Assembly (NCBI GenBank): GCA_902589185.1
Contig: CACIRZ010000015.1
Coordinates: 1 to 34,311 of the forward strand
DNA from: an uncultured SAR116 cluster alpha proteobacterium
Lineage (GTDB): Bacteria > Pseudomonadota > Alphaproteobacteria > Puniceispirillales > Marisalimonadaceae
Direction: 5' to 3'
DNA length: 34,311 nt
Positions 1 through 8,770 of the stretch are shown here, one piece after another. Below the pieces are notes generated by a model. The model searched no databases. It was not told where the DNA came from and saw nothing but the letters and a program-made list of their open reading frames with translations. Numbering within the stretch: the first letter of the stretch is position 1; the number at the start of each line of letters is the position of its first letter. The position numbers were made by a program, and so were the translations under genes.

Positions 1-2
1 TA

Positions 3-1262
3 TTATTACATCAAATTAAGACATCTAAATCAAAAAATGTTCTTGTTGAAGATCAATTTTTTCACGAAGTAAAAAGCTTGGTTAATCTTCATAAATTAGA
101 AGTTGAAATTTTAAATTGTAAAGATTTAAATGACAAAGATCTTTTGAATGAAGACGAGATTATTTCAGGAAAATTAAGTGACAATGTTTGTACAATGTTT
201 ACAAGTGGAACATCAGGGCCTTCTAAAGGAGTTATGATGCCCAATGCACATTGTGTTTTGTTTGCTATAGGAACAATTGAAAATTACAACTTAAGAAATA
301 ATCACATTTTTTACATCTCCTTACCCTTATTCCATGCAAATGGATTATTTATGCAACTCTTAGCATGCATTATGACTGGTGCAAAAGCAGTTATAAGATC
401 TAGATTCTCAGCCTCAAATTGGCTTAAAGATATTAGAAAGTATAATATAACTCATACTAATATGTTAGGTGCTATAGCCGCGTTTATTGTTGCACAACCT
501 CCTACTAAATACGATAAAGATCATAATTTAGAAGTAATTGGTTCAGCGCCGTTGCCAAGTGAACCTGAAAAAATTTTTAGAAATAGATTTGGTGTAAAAT
601 ATGTATTACCGCTTTATGGCATGACAGAAGTTAATATTCCAATATATGGTTTAAAAAGTGAAATAGGTAATGGCAGGTGCGGAAAATTATATGATAAATA
701 TTTTGAGGTTGAAATTAGAGACCCTGAGAAAGATACACCAGTTAATGACGGCTTGGTTGGTGAAATAGTTGTAAGACCAAAACAACCCTTTGGTTTTATG
801 TCTGGTTATTTAGGAATGCCAGAGAAAACTGTAGAAAGTTGGAGAAATTTCTGGTTTCATACTGGTGATGCAGGGATTAGAGAAAAGTCAGGACATTTTG
901 TTTTTGTGGATAGAATTAAAGATTGCATTAGAAGAAGAGGTGAAAATATTTCATCATACGAAGTTGAACAAGCTTTTTTAGAAATTCCATTTATTACAGA
1001 AGCAGCTGCATATGCAATTTCAGCTGATGGAGGTGAAGGAATGGAAGATGAAGTAATGGTAGCTTTGATGATAGATAACAAAATCAATTTAGATTTTGAT
1101 GAATTGCTTGAAAAAACAAAAATAAACTTAGCCAAGTTTGCCATACCCAAATATATAAGAGTAATGAAAGAATTTCCAAAAACACAAACAGGTAAGATCC
1201 AAAAAAACAAGCTAAGAGAAGAAGGGGTTACTATAGATACTTGGCAAAATAAAAATATTTAA
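3..1262 (+). CDS. ATP-dependent acyl-CoA ligase (AMP-binding family), 5' end outside window
   Basis: This is an adenylate-forming enzyme that activates a carboxylic acid with ATP and transfers it to CoA. The frame is open from nt 3 to the left edge, so the gene starts upstream. The TTG at 78 is only the first possible start inside the window and falls mid-protein. The visible 419 residues carry the P-loop TSGTSGPSKG (nt 201-230), the A5 motif YGMTE (nt 615-629), HTGDAG, the hinge region RIKDCIRRRGENIS, and the C-terminal PKTQTGK with the catalytic Lys near nt 1194. Family members are about 500-550 residues, so roughly 100 are missing. The hinge resembles CaiC-type (crotonobetaine/carnitine-CoA) ligases, but the acid substrate cannot be read from sequence. 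It lies 37 bp upstream of a DapA-family gene and is probably in the same operon. Confidence 0.88.
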   Translation, partial: LLHQIKTSKSKNVLVEDQFFHEVKSLVNLHKLEVEILNCKDLNDKDLLNEDEIISGKLSDNVCTMFTSGTSGPSKGVMMPNAHCVLFAIGTIENYNLRNNHIFYISLPLFHANGLFMQLLACIMTGAKAVIRSRFSASNWLKDIRKYNITHTNMLGAIAAFIVAQPPTKYDKDHNLEVIGSAPLPSEPEKIFRNRFGVKYVLPLYGMTEVNIPIYGLKSEIGNGRCGKLYDKYFEVEIRDPEKDTPVNDGLVGEIVVRPKQPFGFMSGYLGMPEKTVESWRNFWFHTGDAGIREKSGHFVFVDRIKDCIRRRGENISSYEVEQAFLEIPFITEAAAYAISADGGEGMEDEVMVALMIDNKINLDFDELLEKTKINLAKFAIPKYIRVMKEFPKTQTGKIQKNKLREEGVTIDTWQNKNI

Positions 1263-1299
1263 TTATCATAAATTAAATTAAAAATTTAAAGGGGTCAGA

Positions 1300-2217
1300 A
1301 TGGCTAATAATAAATTTCAAGGATGCTGGCCTGTGGCTCCAACACCTTTTAAAGACAATGGTGAACTCGACATAGAAGGCATGAAAAGAGTTCTAGATTG
1401 CATGGTGGATCAAAATGTTGATGGCATTTGTATATTAGCGAATTACTCCGAGCAGTTTTTGTTATCAGATGATGAAAGAGAGATTTTAACTAGATTATGT
1501 ATTGAACACGTATCTGGCAGAGTTCCTATAATCACAACTGTGAGTCATTTTTCAACAGATATTGCACTTTCACGTGCTAAATTAGTAAAAGAACTTGGTG
1601 GCGAAATGCTCATGATGATGCCCCCATATCACGGCGCTCTAATGAGAGGAACGTCTCAACAAACATTTGAACAATTTGCAAAAGTAGGTGAAGCAGGAGT
1701 AACCATTATGGTTCAAGATGCACCATTATCAGGAGTTGATTTGCCTGTTCCTCTTTTAATTAAAATGGCTAAAGAAATAGAAACAGTAAAATGTTTTAAA
1801 ATTGAATGTACACAGGCGGCTTCTAAATTACGAAAACTGGTAGTTGAAGGTGGTGATGCTATTGAAGGGCCATTTGATGGTGAAGAAGGAATAACATTGT
1901 TTGCTGATTTAGAAGCTGGTGCAACTGGTAATATGAGTTCTGCAATGATACCAGACTTAATTAAACCAGTTGTTTTAGATTATTTGGCTGGAGAATTCGA
2001 TAAATCTGAGGATAAATATAATAATATTTTACCTTTAATTAATTATGAAAATAGGCAATGTGGGTTTAGAGCAACTAAAGTAATTATGAAGGAAGGTGGT
2101 GTTATTAAATCAGATTTCTGTAGACATCCAATTCCACCTTTAGAGGAACAAACAAAAGCAGGATTAATAAAATTAATTAAGAAATATGACCCAATCGCTT
2201 TAAGTTGGGGGAAATAA
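1300..2217 (+). CDS. DapA/NAL-family class I aldolase or lyase, atypical active site
   Basis: A 305-residue TIM-barrel lyase of the dihydrodipicolinate synthase / N-acetylneuraminate lyase superfamily. The Schiff-base lysine is K167 (CFKIEC). The loop that is GTTGE in DapA reads ANYSE (residues 47-51), and the position of DapA Tyr133 is Gln139 (VQDAP). The DapA Tyr107 equivalent appears kept as Tyr110. Two of the three DapA triad positions are therefore replaced, so it is unlikely to make dihydrodipicolinate for lysine synthesis. A 2-oxoacid aldolase, hydratase or dehydratase role in catabolism is more likely (inference). The start is ATG with an AAAGGGG Shine-Dalgarno. It sits between an acyl-CoA ligase and a cupin on the same strand. 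Confidence 0.85.
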   Translation: MANNKFQGCWPVAPTPFKDNGELDIEGMKRVLDCMVDQNVDGICILANYSEQFLLSDDEREILTRLCIEHVSGRVPIITTVSHFSTDIALSRAKLVKELGGEMLMMMPPYHGALMRGTSQQTFEQFAKVGEAGVTIMVQDAPLSGVDLPVPLLIKMAKEIETVKCFKIECTQAASKLRKLVVEGGDAIEGPFDGEEGITLFADLEAGATGNMSSAMIPDLIKPVVLDYLAGEFDKSEDKYNNILPLINYENRQCGFRATKVIMKEGGVIKSDFCRHPIPPLEEQTKAGLIKLIKKYDPIALSWGK

Positions 2218-2248
2218 AAAAACTTATAAAATAATATTGGAGGAACTA

Positions 2249-2761
2249 TTGCCCTACACTTTAGATGATTTAGTTCAAGATATTAAAGAAATTATTAATA
2301 CTGAAAAAATGCCATATGGGGCAGATAAAATTTGCTATTTTGTTTCAAAAGCACTTATGGACCAGAATTTTATAATTGATAATCTTCCGGATAGAGCTGA
2401 TGGTGAATTACCTAGGCAAATACTTTATGAAGATAAAGAAACTGGTTTTTGTGTCTGTGGTCATGTCCATGATAATGAAGCGATAGGAAGCCCTCATGAC
2501 CATGGATCAAGCTGGGCTATTTATGGACAAGCCTCTGGCGAAACAGAAATGACTGATTGGGAAATTGTTGAAAAAAATAATTCAGATGATGTTGTAAATG
2601 TTAAACCAAAACAAACATATATTATGAAAGCTGGTGATGTGCATTTTTATGATGTAGGACATGTCCATTCACCAGTTAGAAAGTATCCCGTTAGATTATT
2701 AAGGATTGAAGGAGTTAATTTGGATAATATAAAAAGATCTAATATTAAAGTAATTACCTAA
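2249..2761 (+). CDS. Small cupin, predicted metal-dependent (cysteine-dioxygenase-like superfamily)
   Basis: A 170-residue double-stranded beta-helix protein. Likely metal ligands are His83 and His85 in PHDHG, Glu100 in the GETEM segment, and one of the histidines in GHVHS (residues 137-141). This order matches predicted metal-dependent cupins related to thiol dioxygenases. The start chosen is TTG at 2249, because GGAGGA (2239-2244) lies directly upstream. An in-frame TTG at 2237 would swallow that ribosome-binding site. The 3' end overlaps the convergent rhodanese gene by 8 bp. Pairing of such cupins with multi-domain rhodanese proteins suggests sulfur chemistry (inference). The true substrate is unknown. 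Confidence 0.8.
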   Translation: MPYTLDDLVQDIKEIINTEKMPYGADKICYFVSKALMDQNFIIDNLPDRADGELPRQILYEDKETGFCVCGHVHDNEAIGSPHDHGSSWAIYGQASGETEMTDWEIVEKNNSDDVVNVKPKQTYIMKAGDVHFYDVGHVHSPVRKYPVRLLRIEGVNLDNIKRSNIKVIT

Positions 2762-4313
2762 AAAATCTCCTTTCTTCTTCGTCCATGTTTTTTATTAAAT
2801 CCGTTTCCCATTTTAAGTAATTTTTTGCATGTTCTTTGTTTCCTTGATGACGAAGGTGGGTATGAAAATTAAAATCAATAAATTTTTCATCCAATTCAAC
2901 TTCTGTTGTATCAATATAATCCAAATAATGTTCAACGTCTGTTTCATTCCAATGATATACTTGAATCATATACTTTGGATCTTTTTCTTGAAGATCACTT
3001 ATAATTAGACTTGCTTTAGGTAAATCATCGGTAATTAGAATTATAGATTCGTGATAGTGAGTCATATCTTTTTTTATTATTAATCTATTGGTCCAAACTG
3101 ACTTCTTTATTCTTTTTTTGCAATAATCAAAGCTGTTTCGAATATCAAAGATAGGAGTATCTTTTAAATTTTTTAAATTCTCTAATTTAATTAAATTTAT
3201 TGGTTTAGTTCTAAAGTTTAAATTATGTTTGAGATTTAAATTTTTCATTCTTTCAGGGCTCTCATTTACAACATAACAATGATAGTTCATTTTTTTTAAC
3301 CATAATGCTGTCATACCTGCTCTTACAAGATCACCGTCATCAAATACAATTACATGTGATTTTAGTACACCTATATATTTATCAGTAGCTTGTACTAATT
3401 GACCACCAGGTACGTTTCTTAATTTAGATAACTTATTTTTTTGATTTGAGCTTGTTCTTACATCAAAAACATATGTAGTTATGTTCTTATCATTTATAAG
3501 TTTTTGGGCTTGATTAAAATCAATGATTTCAACTTTATTTTCTAATAAGTTTACTATCTTGTTTCTAAGCTCATTAATTTTTTCATTCTTAGGTGTTTTG
3601 TCCAAAAATTTTATTTTTCCGTGATCTAATTTTAAATTAGCTAAAAACCATCCTTGTGTCCCATTCTCTAATGCATAAACTTTATTTTTAATACCAAAAT
3701 TTATTAGTGCCTGAGCACCAATAATTGATCTTGTTCGGCCCGCGCAATTGATTATTATTTCAGTATTTGAACTTTTTATTAGTTCAGAAATTCTAAAAGG
3801 TATTTCAGCATTTGGACAACAAACACTTCCAGGTATACTCATCTTATTATATTCATCAAATGGTCTACCATCTAATATAATAATATCTCTCTTTTCTTTT
3901 TGTTTTTGAAATAATTGAGATGCTGTTATAGATGGCGTGTTAAATTTTTTTTCAACTAATTCCCCAAAACTTTTACTAGCTACATTAATTCCGTCAAATA
4001 GATGAAATTTAGAACTTTTCCAACCATCAACCCCATTTCTTAAAATAAAAATATTTATATATTTTAAATTTTTTGCCAGTTTATATGTTGTCTCTGAAAT
4101 TCCGTCGTTATTATCAAACAAAACTATTCGTGTATTTTTGTTGGGTAATAGCTTCTCAATATTTATTTCAAATTTGCTAAATGGAATTGAAATAGAAAAT
4201 ATAGGATGACCTGCAGTGTGTTGAGCTGTCTCTCTAACATCAATAAAAGCTAGTTCTTTTTCATCTGAAATCCAACTTTTTACTATTTTGGCTTCTACAA
4301 AATTATTTATCAT
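2754..4313 (-). CDS. Four-domain rhodanese-like sulfurtransferase
   Basis: A 519-residue cytoplasmic protein made of four rhodanese-like repeats, roughly residues 12-105, 125-230, 262-355 and 375-465. A charged tail follows, with FNFHTHLRHQGN and YLKWE. Each repeat shows a DVR/DGR/DIR-type strand. Only the second has the active-site loop with cysteine (Cys190 in CAGRTRS). At the same position the first, third and fourth repeats have aspartate (about Asp67, Asp325, Asp429). One domain is therefore probably catalytic and three are structural or substrate-binding. Such proteins transfer sulfane sulfur from thiosulfate or persulfide to an acceptor. It is divergent from the ThDP enzyme gene with an 83 bp gap, and converges on the cupin. 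Confidence 0.85.
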   Translation of the reverse strand: MINNFVEAKIVKSWISDEKELAFIDVRETAQHTAGHPIFSISIPFSKFEINIEKLLPNKNTRIVLFDNNDGISETTYKLAKNLKYINIFILRNGVDGWKSSKFHLFDGINVASKSFGELVEKKFNTPSITASQLFQKQKEKRDIIILDGRPFDEYNKMSIPGSVCCPNAEIPFRISELIKSSNTEIIINCAGRTRSIIGAQALINFGIKNKVYALENGTQGWFLANLKLDHGKIKFLDKTPKNEKINELRNKIVNLLENKVEIIDFNQAQKLINDKNITTYVFDVRTSSNQKNKLSKLRNVPGGQLVQATDKYIGVLKSHVIVFDDGDLVRAGMTALWLKKMNYHCYVVNESPERMKNLNLKHNLNFRTKPINLIKLENLKNLKDTPIFDIRNSFDYCKKRIKKSVWTNRLIIKKDMTHYHESIILITDDLPKASLIISDLQEKDPKYMIQVYHWNETDVEHYLDYIDTTEVELDEKFIDFNFHTHLRHQGNKEHAKNYLKWETDLIKNMDEEERRFFR

Positions 4314-4396
4314 TTAATACAATCATTGATTTAAATTTAATAATTCAAAAAATTAATATATGTTTTTTGATGAGGTTAGTCAAAATGGGGGATATA

Positions 4397-6049
4397 ATGA
4401 AAGACTACAATGTGGGAGATTTGGTTTCGGAGTTTTTGCATCAAATAGATGTTAAGGATGTTTTTGGTGTGGTCTCAGTACATAATATACCGATGCTAGA
4501 TGCAATTGGTAGAAGAAATCATATTAGAATGATCCCTGCAAGAGGTGAAATGGGAGCTGGTCATATGGCTGATGGTTATGCAAGAGCGCATAATGGACTT
4601 GGTGTAGTGTTTACAAGTACAGGCCCTGGTGCAGCTAATGTTGCTGGTGCAATTGTAGAATCTCGTTTTGCAGGTTCCTCTGTTTTGCACTTTACAGGTC
4701 AAACTGCAACAGAAAATTTAGATAAAAATCAAGGAACAGTCCATGATGTTCCTGATCAATTAGGCATGCTCAGGTCAATTTCAAAAGAGGCTATTAGAAT
4801 TGATTATGAAGATGAGGCTCTAGAAAAATTAATCTATGCATGCAAGATTGCTCTTACGCCTCCAAAAGGGCCAGTTTCAATCGAGATACCTATAGATATT
4901 CAAAGAAAAAAAATTGAAAGACCTTCTTTATTGGATACGATTAGTCTACCTCACATAAGAGGTGAATTAGGTGATACAAAATCACTAGATAAAATAGAAA
5001 ATTGTATAAAATCCTCAGAGAGAAAAATTATATGGGTAGGAAATGGAGCTAAGTTTGCTACTGAAGAAGTTAATCTTTTCATCAAAATGGGTTTTGCAGT
5101 AGTAACAAGCACTCAAGGTAGAGGAGTGGTTTCAGAAACAAACAAAATGTGTTTAGGAGCTTTCAATGCTGTCCCCTTAATAGAAGAATTTTATAAAACA
5201 TTAGATTTAATGCTTGTAGTAGGTAGTAGATTAAGAGGTCATGAAACAAGAGATATGTCATTAGAGTTACCAAAAAATTTAGTGCAAATTGATATAGATC
5301 CAAGCGCCAAAAATAGAACATACAAAACAAATCACTTTCATTGTGGAGATGCTAAAAAGGTTCTAGCCGAATTAGCTAAAAGATTAGTGGGCAAAATTTC
5401 TGTAGATGATGAGTGGATAGATGAGGTTACTGATTTAAAAAATCAAATATATTTAGATTATAAAAATATGTTAGGTGCGTATAAAGATTTTCCAGCAATA
5501 ATAAGAAATATTCTCCCAAAGGATGGAAAGTGGGTTAGAGATGTTACCATTTCAAATAGTATGTGGGGCAACCGCATGATGTATATAAATGACCCTACTG
5601 AAAATATTTATCCTGTTGGAGCAGCAATTGGACCTGGAATGGCTTTGGCTATTGGAGCGGCAATTGCCAGTGAAGGGAAAAAAACGATAGCAATGTGTGG
5701 GGATGGGGGGTTTATGCTTAATCTTCCAGATTTGTGGACTGCTTCTGAAACAAATTGCGATGTTGTGTTTTTAGTAATGAATGATAATGGTTATGGTGTC
5801 ATAAAACACATACAAGACAGCATGTATGGTGGAAGAAAATTTTTTGCTGATTTAATGGGGCCAAATTTTGAAGATTTAGCAAAAGTAGCCAAAATGAAAT
5901 ATAAGAAAATTGACTTTGCAAAAGATTTAGAAAAGGTACTTAAGGAAGCTGTAAATTTTGATGGTCCGGTATTAGTAGAAGTAAATGTAGCATCAGTTGG
6001 TGAAATGCCACGTTACTTTGCTCCACCTCCTCATGCTCTTAAAAAATAA
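4397..6049 (+). CDS. ThDP-dependent acetolactate synthase / benzoylformate decarboxylase-like enzyme
   Basis: A 550-residue thiamine-diphosphate enzyme with the usual three domains: PYR about 1-170, central about 185-330, PP about 355-530. The catalytic Glu that activates ThDP is Glu51 (RGEMGAGHMADGYAR). The Mg-ThDP motif runs from G435-D436-G437-G438 to the asparagines near residue 462. Glu51 argues against glyoxylate carboligase, which lacks it. Family chemistry is decarboxylation or carboligation of a 2-oxoacid; the substrate is unknown. The start is uncertain. ATG 4397 has GGGGGA at 4387-4392, and ATG 4385 with GAGG upstream would add four residues. It is followed after 1 bp by a TauE/SafE gene, so the two are co-transcribed. 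No acetolactate synthase small subunit lies nearby, which argues against a branched-chain biosynthetic role. Confidence 0.85.
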   Translation: MKDYNVGDLVSEFLHQIDVKDVFGVVSVHNIPMLDAIGRRNHIRMIPARGEMGAGHMADGYARAHNGLGVVFTSTGPGAANVAGAIVESRFAGSSVLHFTGQTATENLDKNQGTVHDVPDQLGMLRSISKEAIRIDYEDEALEKLIYACKIALTPPKGPVSIEIPIDIQRKKIERPSLLDTISLPHIRGELGDTKSLDKIENCIKSSERKIIWVGNGAKFATEEVNLFIKMGFAVVTSTQGRGVVSETNKMCLGAFNAVPLIEEFYKTLDLMLVVGSRLRGHETRDMSLELPKNLVQIDIDPSAKNRTYKTNHFHCGDAKKVLAELAKRLVGKISVDDEWIDEVTDLKNQIYLDYKNMLGAYKDFPAIIRNILPKDGKWVRDVTISNSMWGNRMMYINDPTENIYPVGAAIGPGMALAIGAAIASEGKKTIAMCGDGGFMLNLPDLWTASETNCDVVFLVMNDNGYGVIKHIQDSMYGGRKFFADLMGPNFEDLAKVAKMKYKKIDFAKDLEKVLKEAVNFDGPVLVEVNVASVGEMPRYFAPPPHALKK

Positions 6050-6050
6050 A

Positions 6051-6824
6051 ATGTTTGAGTTTCCTGAGTCTATTTCAAACCTTACAGCATATTTTCTAAT
6101 TTTTGCCAGCATGACTACTTCATTCATTACCTCAGCTTTTGGGATTGGTGGAGGAGCAATTTTGTTGGGATTATTAGCTGTTAAACTACCACCTGTTGCA
6201 TTATTACCCATACATGGAATTGTTCAAATAGGTTCTAATCTTGGAAGAACAATAATTTTCTTCAAAGACATTAGAAAGGATACTTTAATTCCATTTACGG
6301 TTGGGACAATTATTGGTTCTATAATTGGAGGTTCCATTTTTATTCAAATAGATGCGTGGTTGCTTCAGTTTTCAATATCTTTATTTATATTATGGTCAGT
6401 ATATGGAAAAATTCGAACTATTGGATCAAAACAAATAACAATTGGTGGTGCATTTTCAGGTTTTATGACAATGTTTTTTGGAGCATCAGGAACTCTAGTA
6501 GCAGGAATGGTAAAAACACTAAATTTAGAACCTGTAAAACATTTAGCAACACACTCAGCATTAATGTCTATACAACATTTGATTAAAGTAGTTGTATTTG
6601 GTTTTGTTGGTTTTGCTTATTCAGAATATTTTTTACTTATTTTTTTAATGATAATTAGTGGATTTGCAGGAACTATTTTGGGAAAAAAAATTTTAGTAAA
6701 ATATGGAAGTAAATATTTTAAATTAATTTTAAATGCAACTCTTACAATTATTGCAATATACCTACTTTGGAATGCTATAATAACAAGTAAAATTTTAGAC
6801 GATCTTAATCTTTTTGCTTGGTAA
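6051..6824 (+). CDS. TauE/SafE (DUF81) family membrane exporter
   Basis: A 257-residue hydrophobic protein with about eight membrane segments in two repeats. The repeats are marked by FGIGGG near the N-terminus and FGASGT in the middle, as in the TauE/SafE family. Characterised members export sulfite or sulfoacetate or move other small anions, and the family is broad. The start is ATG at 6051, one base after the ThDP enzyme stop; longer in-frame starts lie inside that gene. The last 20 bp overlap the convergent tctA. Tight coupling to a 2-oxoacid-type enzyme suggests it removes a product such as sulfite or a carboxylate (inference). Confidence 0.82.
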   Translation: MFEFPESISNLTAYFLIFASMTTSFITSAFGIGGGAILLGLLAVKLPPVALLPIHGIVQIGSNLGRTIIFFKDIRKDTLIPFTVGTIIGSIIGGSIFIQIDAWLLQFSISLFILWSVYGKIRTIGSKQITIGGAFSGFMTMFFGASGTLVAGMVKTLNLEPVKHLATHSALMSIQHLIKVVVFGFVGFAYSEYFLLIFLMIISGFAGTILGKKILVKYGSKYFKLILNATLTIIAIYLLWNAIITSKILDDLNLFAW

Positions 6825-8289
6825 TCCAAGAATAAATCATAGGTCCACATAAACCTAAAAATGCAAAAACTAAAAACATTAGTGCAAGTGGTTGAGCAAG
6901 TATCATCCACCAAGCTCCATCAAACATCTTTAGTGAATGTTGTAAGTTTGTTTCTACCATTTCTCCTAAAATAAGACCGACAGCAATTGGAGCAACAGAA
7001 AACCCATGCCTTCTAGCAAAATAACCAATAACTCCAAAAATTAATGCTAACCAAACATCTAAAAGTTGACCTTGAAAAGCATATGCACCAATCACTGATA
7101 AAGCAAAAACAATAGGCCATAGTATCTGTGTTGGAACTAATGATACTCTGGCAAATAACTTAGCAGCATAAAGGCCCATCAACATAAACATCACATTTGC
7201 AACAAACATTGAACCAAAAATTTGATAAACTTTTTCCACTTGTTCAGTAAACAAATAAACACCCGGTCTCAGACCATGTACCATTAGGCCAACAAGTATA
7301 ATCGCAGTGGTTCCGCTACCTGGTATTCCTAGCACCATAGTTGGAACCATTGCTCCACCTGTGGCTGCATTATTTGCTGCTTCAGCTCCAGCAATTCCTT
7401 CAATAGCACCTTTCCCAAATTCTTTTTTATTTTTTGACCATCTTCTTGCTTCTGAGTAACCAATCATTGATGCAACAGTGGCTCCTTCAGCTGGAAGAAC
7501 ACCAATAAAAGTTCCAATTCCACATGATCTAAGTATGGTCTTCCAAATTTTTTTGTAATCATCTATCGTAGGTAGCTTAACGGCTTTCATAGTTACTGTA
7601 TTAATAATTTTATTAACTGTTTTTGATTGAACCAAAAGTTCAGAAATAGCAAAGAGACCTATAAATATTGGCACAAAGTGTAAACCTTCATATAATTCGT
7701 AATTACCAAACATAAATCTTTCTATTCCGGTAACACGTTCTGCGCCTATGGTTGACAGCCAAACACCAAAAATACCACCTATTAAATTTTTAACTGCTCC
7801 TCCAGCACTTATACTTGCAAGCATTGATAATCCAAAAACAGTTAAAGCAAAGTATTCTGGTGATCTGAATTCATAGGCAACCCTTGCTAATAGTGGTGCT
7901 GCGAAACATAAAATTATAACAGAAAAAATACCACCAACTGTACTTGATATTACAGCTATTCCCAGAGCTCGACCAGCCTCACCCTTTTGTGCAAGGGGGT
8001 ATCCATCAAATGTAGTAGCTGCAGCTGCAGATGTGCCTGGAGTATTAATTAATATTGCTGTAATTGATCCTGCAAAAGTAGCAGATACATATATGGTTGC
8101 AAGAACAGCAATAGCATGGACAGGATCCATTGTAAGTGTAAATGGTAACAGTAATGCTGCCCCAGTGGTAGCACCGAGGCCTGGTAAAACACCAATTATA
8201 ACACCTAATATTGTAGTGGCAAATATCAAACCTAAAAGATATGGGTCAACTACAACCGATGCCATTGCAGATATTGCTTGCTCAAACAT
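6805..8289 (-). CDS. tctA: Tripartite tricarboxylate transporter, large permease TctA
   Basis: A 494-residue integral membrane protein with about 12 hydrophobic segments. It shows the two TctA hallmark regions: GLGATTGAALLLPF with a following NTPGTSAAAATTFDGYP, and the second-half repeat IAGAEAANNAATGG with LGIPGSGTTA. It forms the transport channel of a solute-binding-protein-dependent secondary carrier, normally for di- or tricarboxylates or related acids. It is the third gene of the leftward tctC-tctB-tctA operon, 11 bp after tctB. A GGTTAGGA-type ribosome-binding site precedes the ATG. Its 3' end overlaps the TauE/SafE gene. Confidence 0.95.
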   Translation of the reverse strand: MFEQAISAMASVVVDPYLLGLIFATTILGVIIGVLPGLGATTGAALLLPFTLTMDPVHAIAVLATIYVSATFAGSITAILINTPGTSAAAATTFDGYPLAQKGEAGRALGIAVISSTVGGIFSVIILCFAAPLLARVAYEFRSPEYFALTVFGLSMLASISAGGAVKNLIGGIFGVWLSTIGAERVTGIERFMFGNYELYEGLHFVPIFIGLFAISELLVQSKTVNKIINTVTMKAVKLPTIDDYKKIWKTILRSCGIGTFIGVLPAEGATVASMIGYSEARRWSKNKKEFGKGAIEGIAGAEAANNAATGGAMVPTMVLGIPGSGTTAIILVGLMVHGLRPGVYLFTEQVEKVYQIFGSMFVANVMFMLMGLYAAKLFARVSLVPTQILWPIVFALSVIGAYAFQGQLLDVWLALIFGVIGYFARRHGFSVAPIAVGLILGEMVETNLQHSLKMFDGAWWMILAQPLALMFLVFAFLGLCGPMIYSWITKQKD

Positions 8290-8300
8290 AAATATTTTTC

Positions 8301-8759
8301 CTAACCATAATATAAATTCATTAATATACCCCTCGGGAATCTAATTTTTAATACATAGTCAAATAACAAAAAAACTAACCCTGGAGTTACTGTGGCAGTC
8401 AAAAAAGCAACCCAGATTCTTCTCTCACCCCACAAAATACTCATTAAAAAAATCACAACAAAAATTCCAATAAACATATCAGTATAAACAGTTAACAAAT
8501 AAAATAGCAGAAATAAAAACATACTTCCCCAAGTGTGATATTTCTCAAGAGTTACAGGTTTGGGATTATTTTTATAAAATTGATAAGTCATAACTCCGAT
8601 CAAAATTAATTTCAAAATCATTAAAAAAATTGGGAATGATCGTGCTTGCATACTTTCACCAACTATCATTTCTGGTGAAGTATCAAGCTGCAAAGCTATA
8701 GCTATTACAGATAAAGAAAAGATAGTTAATATTAATGGTACTAAGTAGATATTTTTCAT
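8301..8759 (-). CDS. tctB: Tripartite tricarboxylate transporter, small permease TctB
   Basis: A 152-residue protein with about four membrane segments, matching the TctB family in size and position between tctC and tctA. The start taken is ATG 8759 (MKNIYLVPLI), right before the first hydrophobic helix. An alternative ATG at 8783 would add eight residues (MGGLSLNI), but it lies inside the loop of the hairpin at 8771-8799, which makes it less likely. The substrate is unknown and set by TctC. TctB sequences are poorly conserved, so the call rests mainly on gene order and topology. Confidence 0.88.
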   Translation of the reverse strand: MKNIYLVPLILTIFSLSVIAIALQLDTSPEMIVGESMQARSFPIFLMILKLILIGVMTYQFYKNNPKPVTLEKYHTWGSMFLFLLFYLLTVYTDMFIGIFVVIFLMSILWGERRIWVAFLTATVTPGLVFLLFDYVLKIRFPRGILMNLYYG

Positions 8760-8770
8760 GATGTTTAATG

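Noticed and set aside
857-1210. Leftward 117-codon ORF inside the acyl-CoA ligase
   Set aside because: Antisense shadow of a well-supported gene, with no recognisable motif.
78-1262. Acyl-CoA ligase as a complete gene starting at TTG 78
   Set aside because: The frame is open to nt 3 and the first domain motif appears too early for a full-length enzyme; the gene is cut by the window edge.
2237-2761. Cupin starting at TTG 2237
   Set aside because: The GGAGGA site at 2239-2244 lies inside that extension and is well placed for TTG 2249.
2249-2761. Naming the cupin cysteine dioxygenase
   Set aside because: Histidine motifs fit the superfamily, but there is no conserved substrate-binding arginine or Cys-Tyr pair that I could assign, so only a family-level call is safe.
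4397-6049. Calling the ThDP enzyme sulfoacetaldehyde acetyltransferase or sulfopyruvate decarboxylase
   Set aside because: Tempting beside TauE and rhodanese, but no diagnostic residues were recognised; kept as a general ThDP enzyme.
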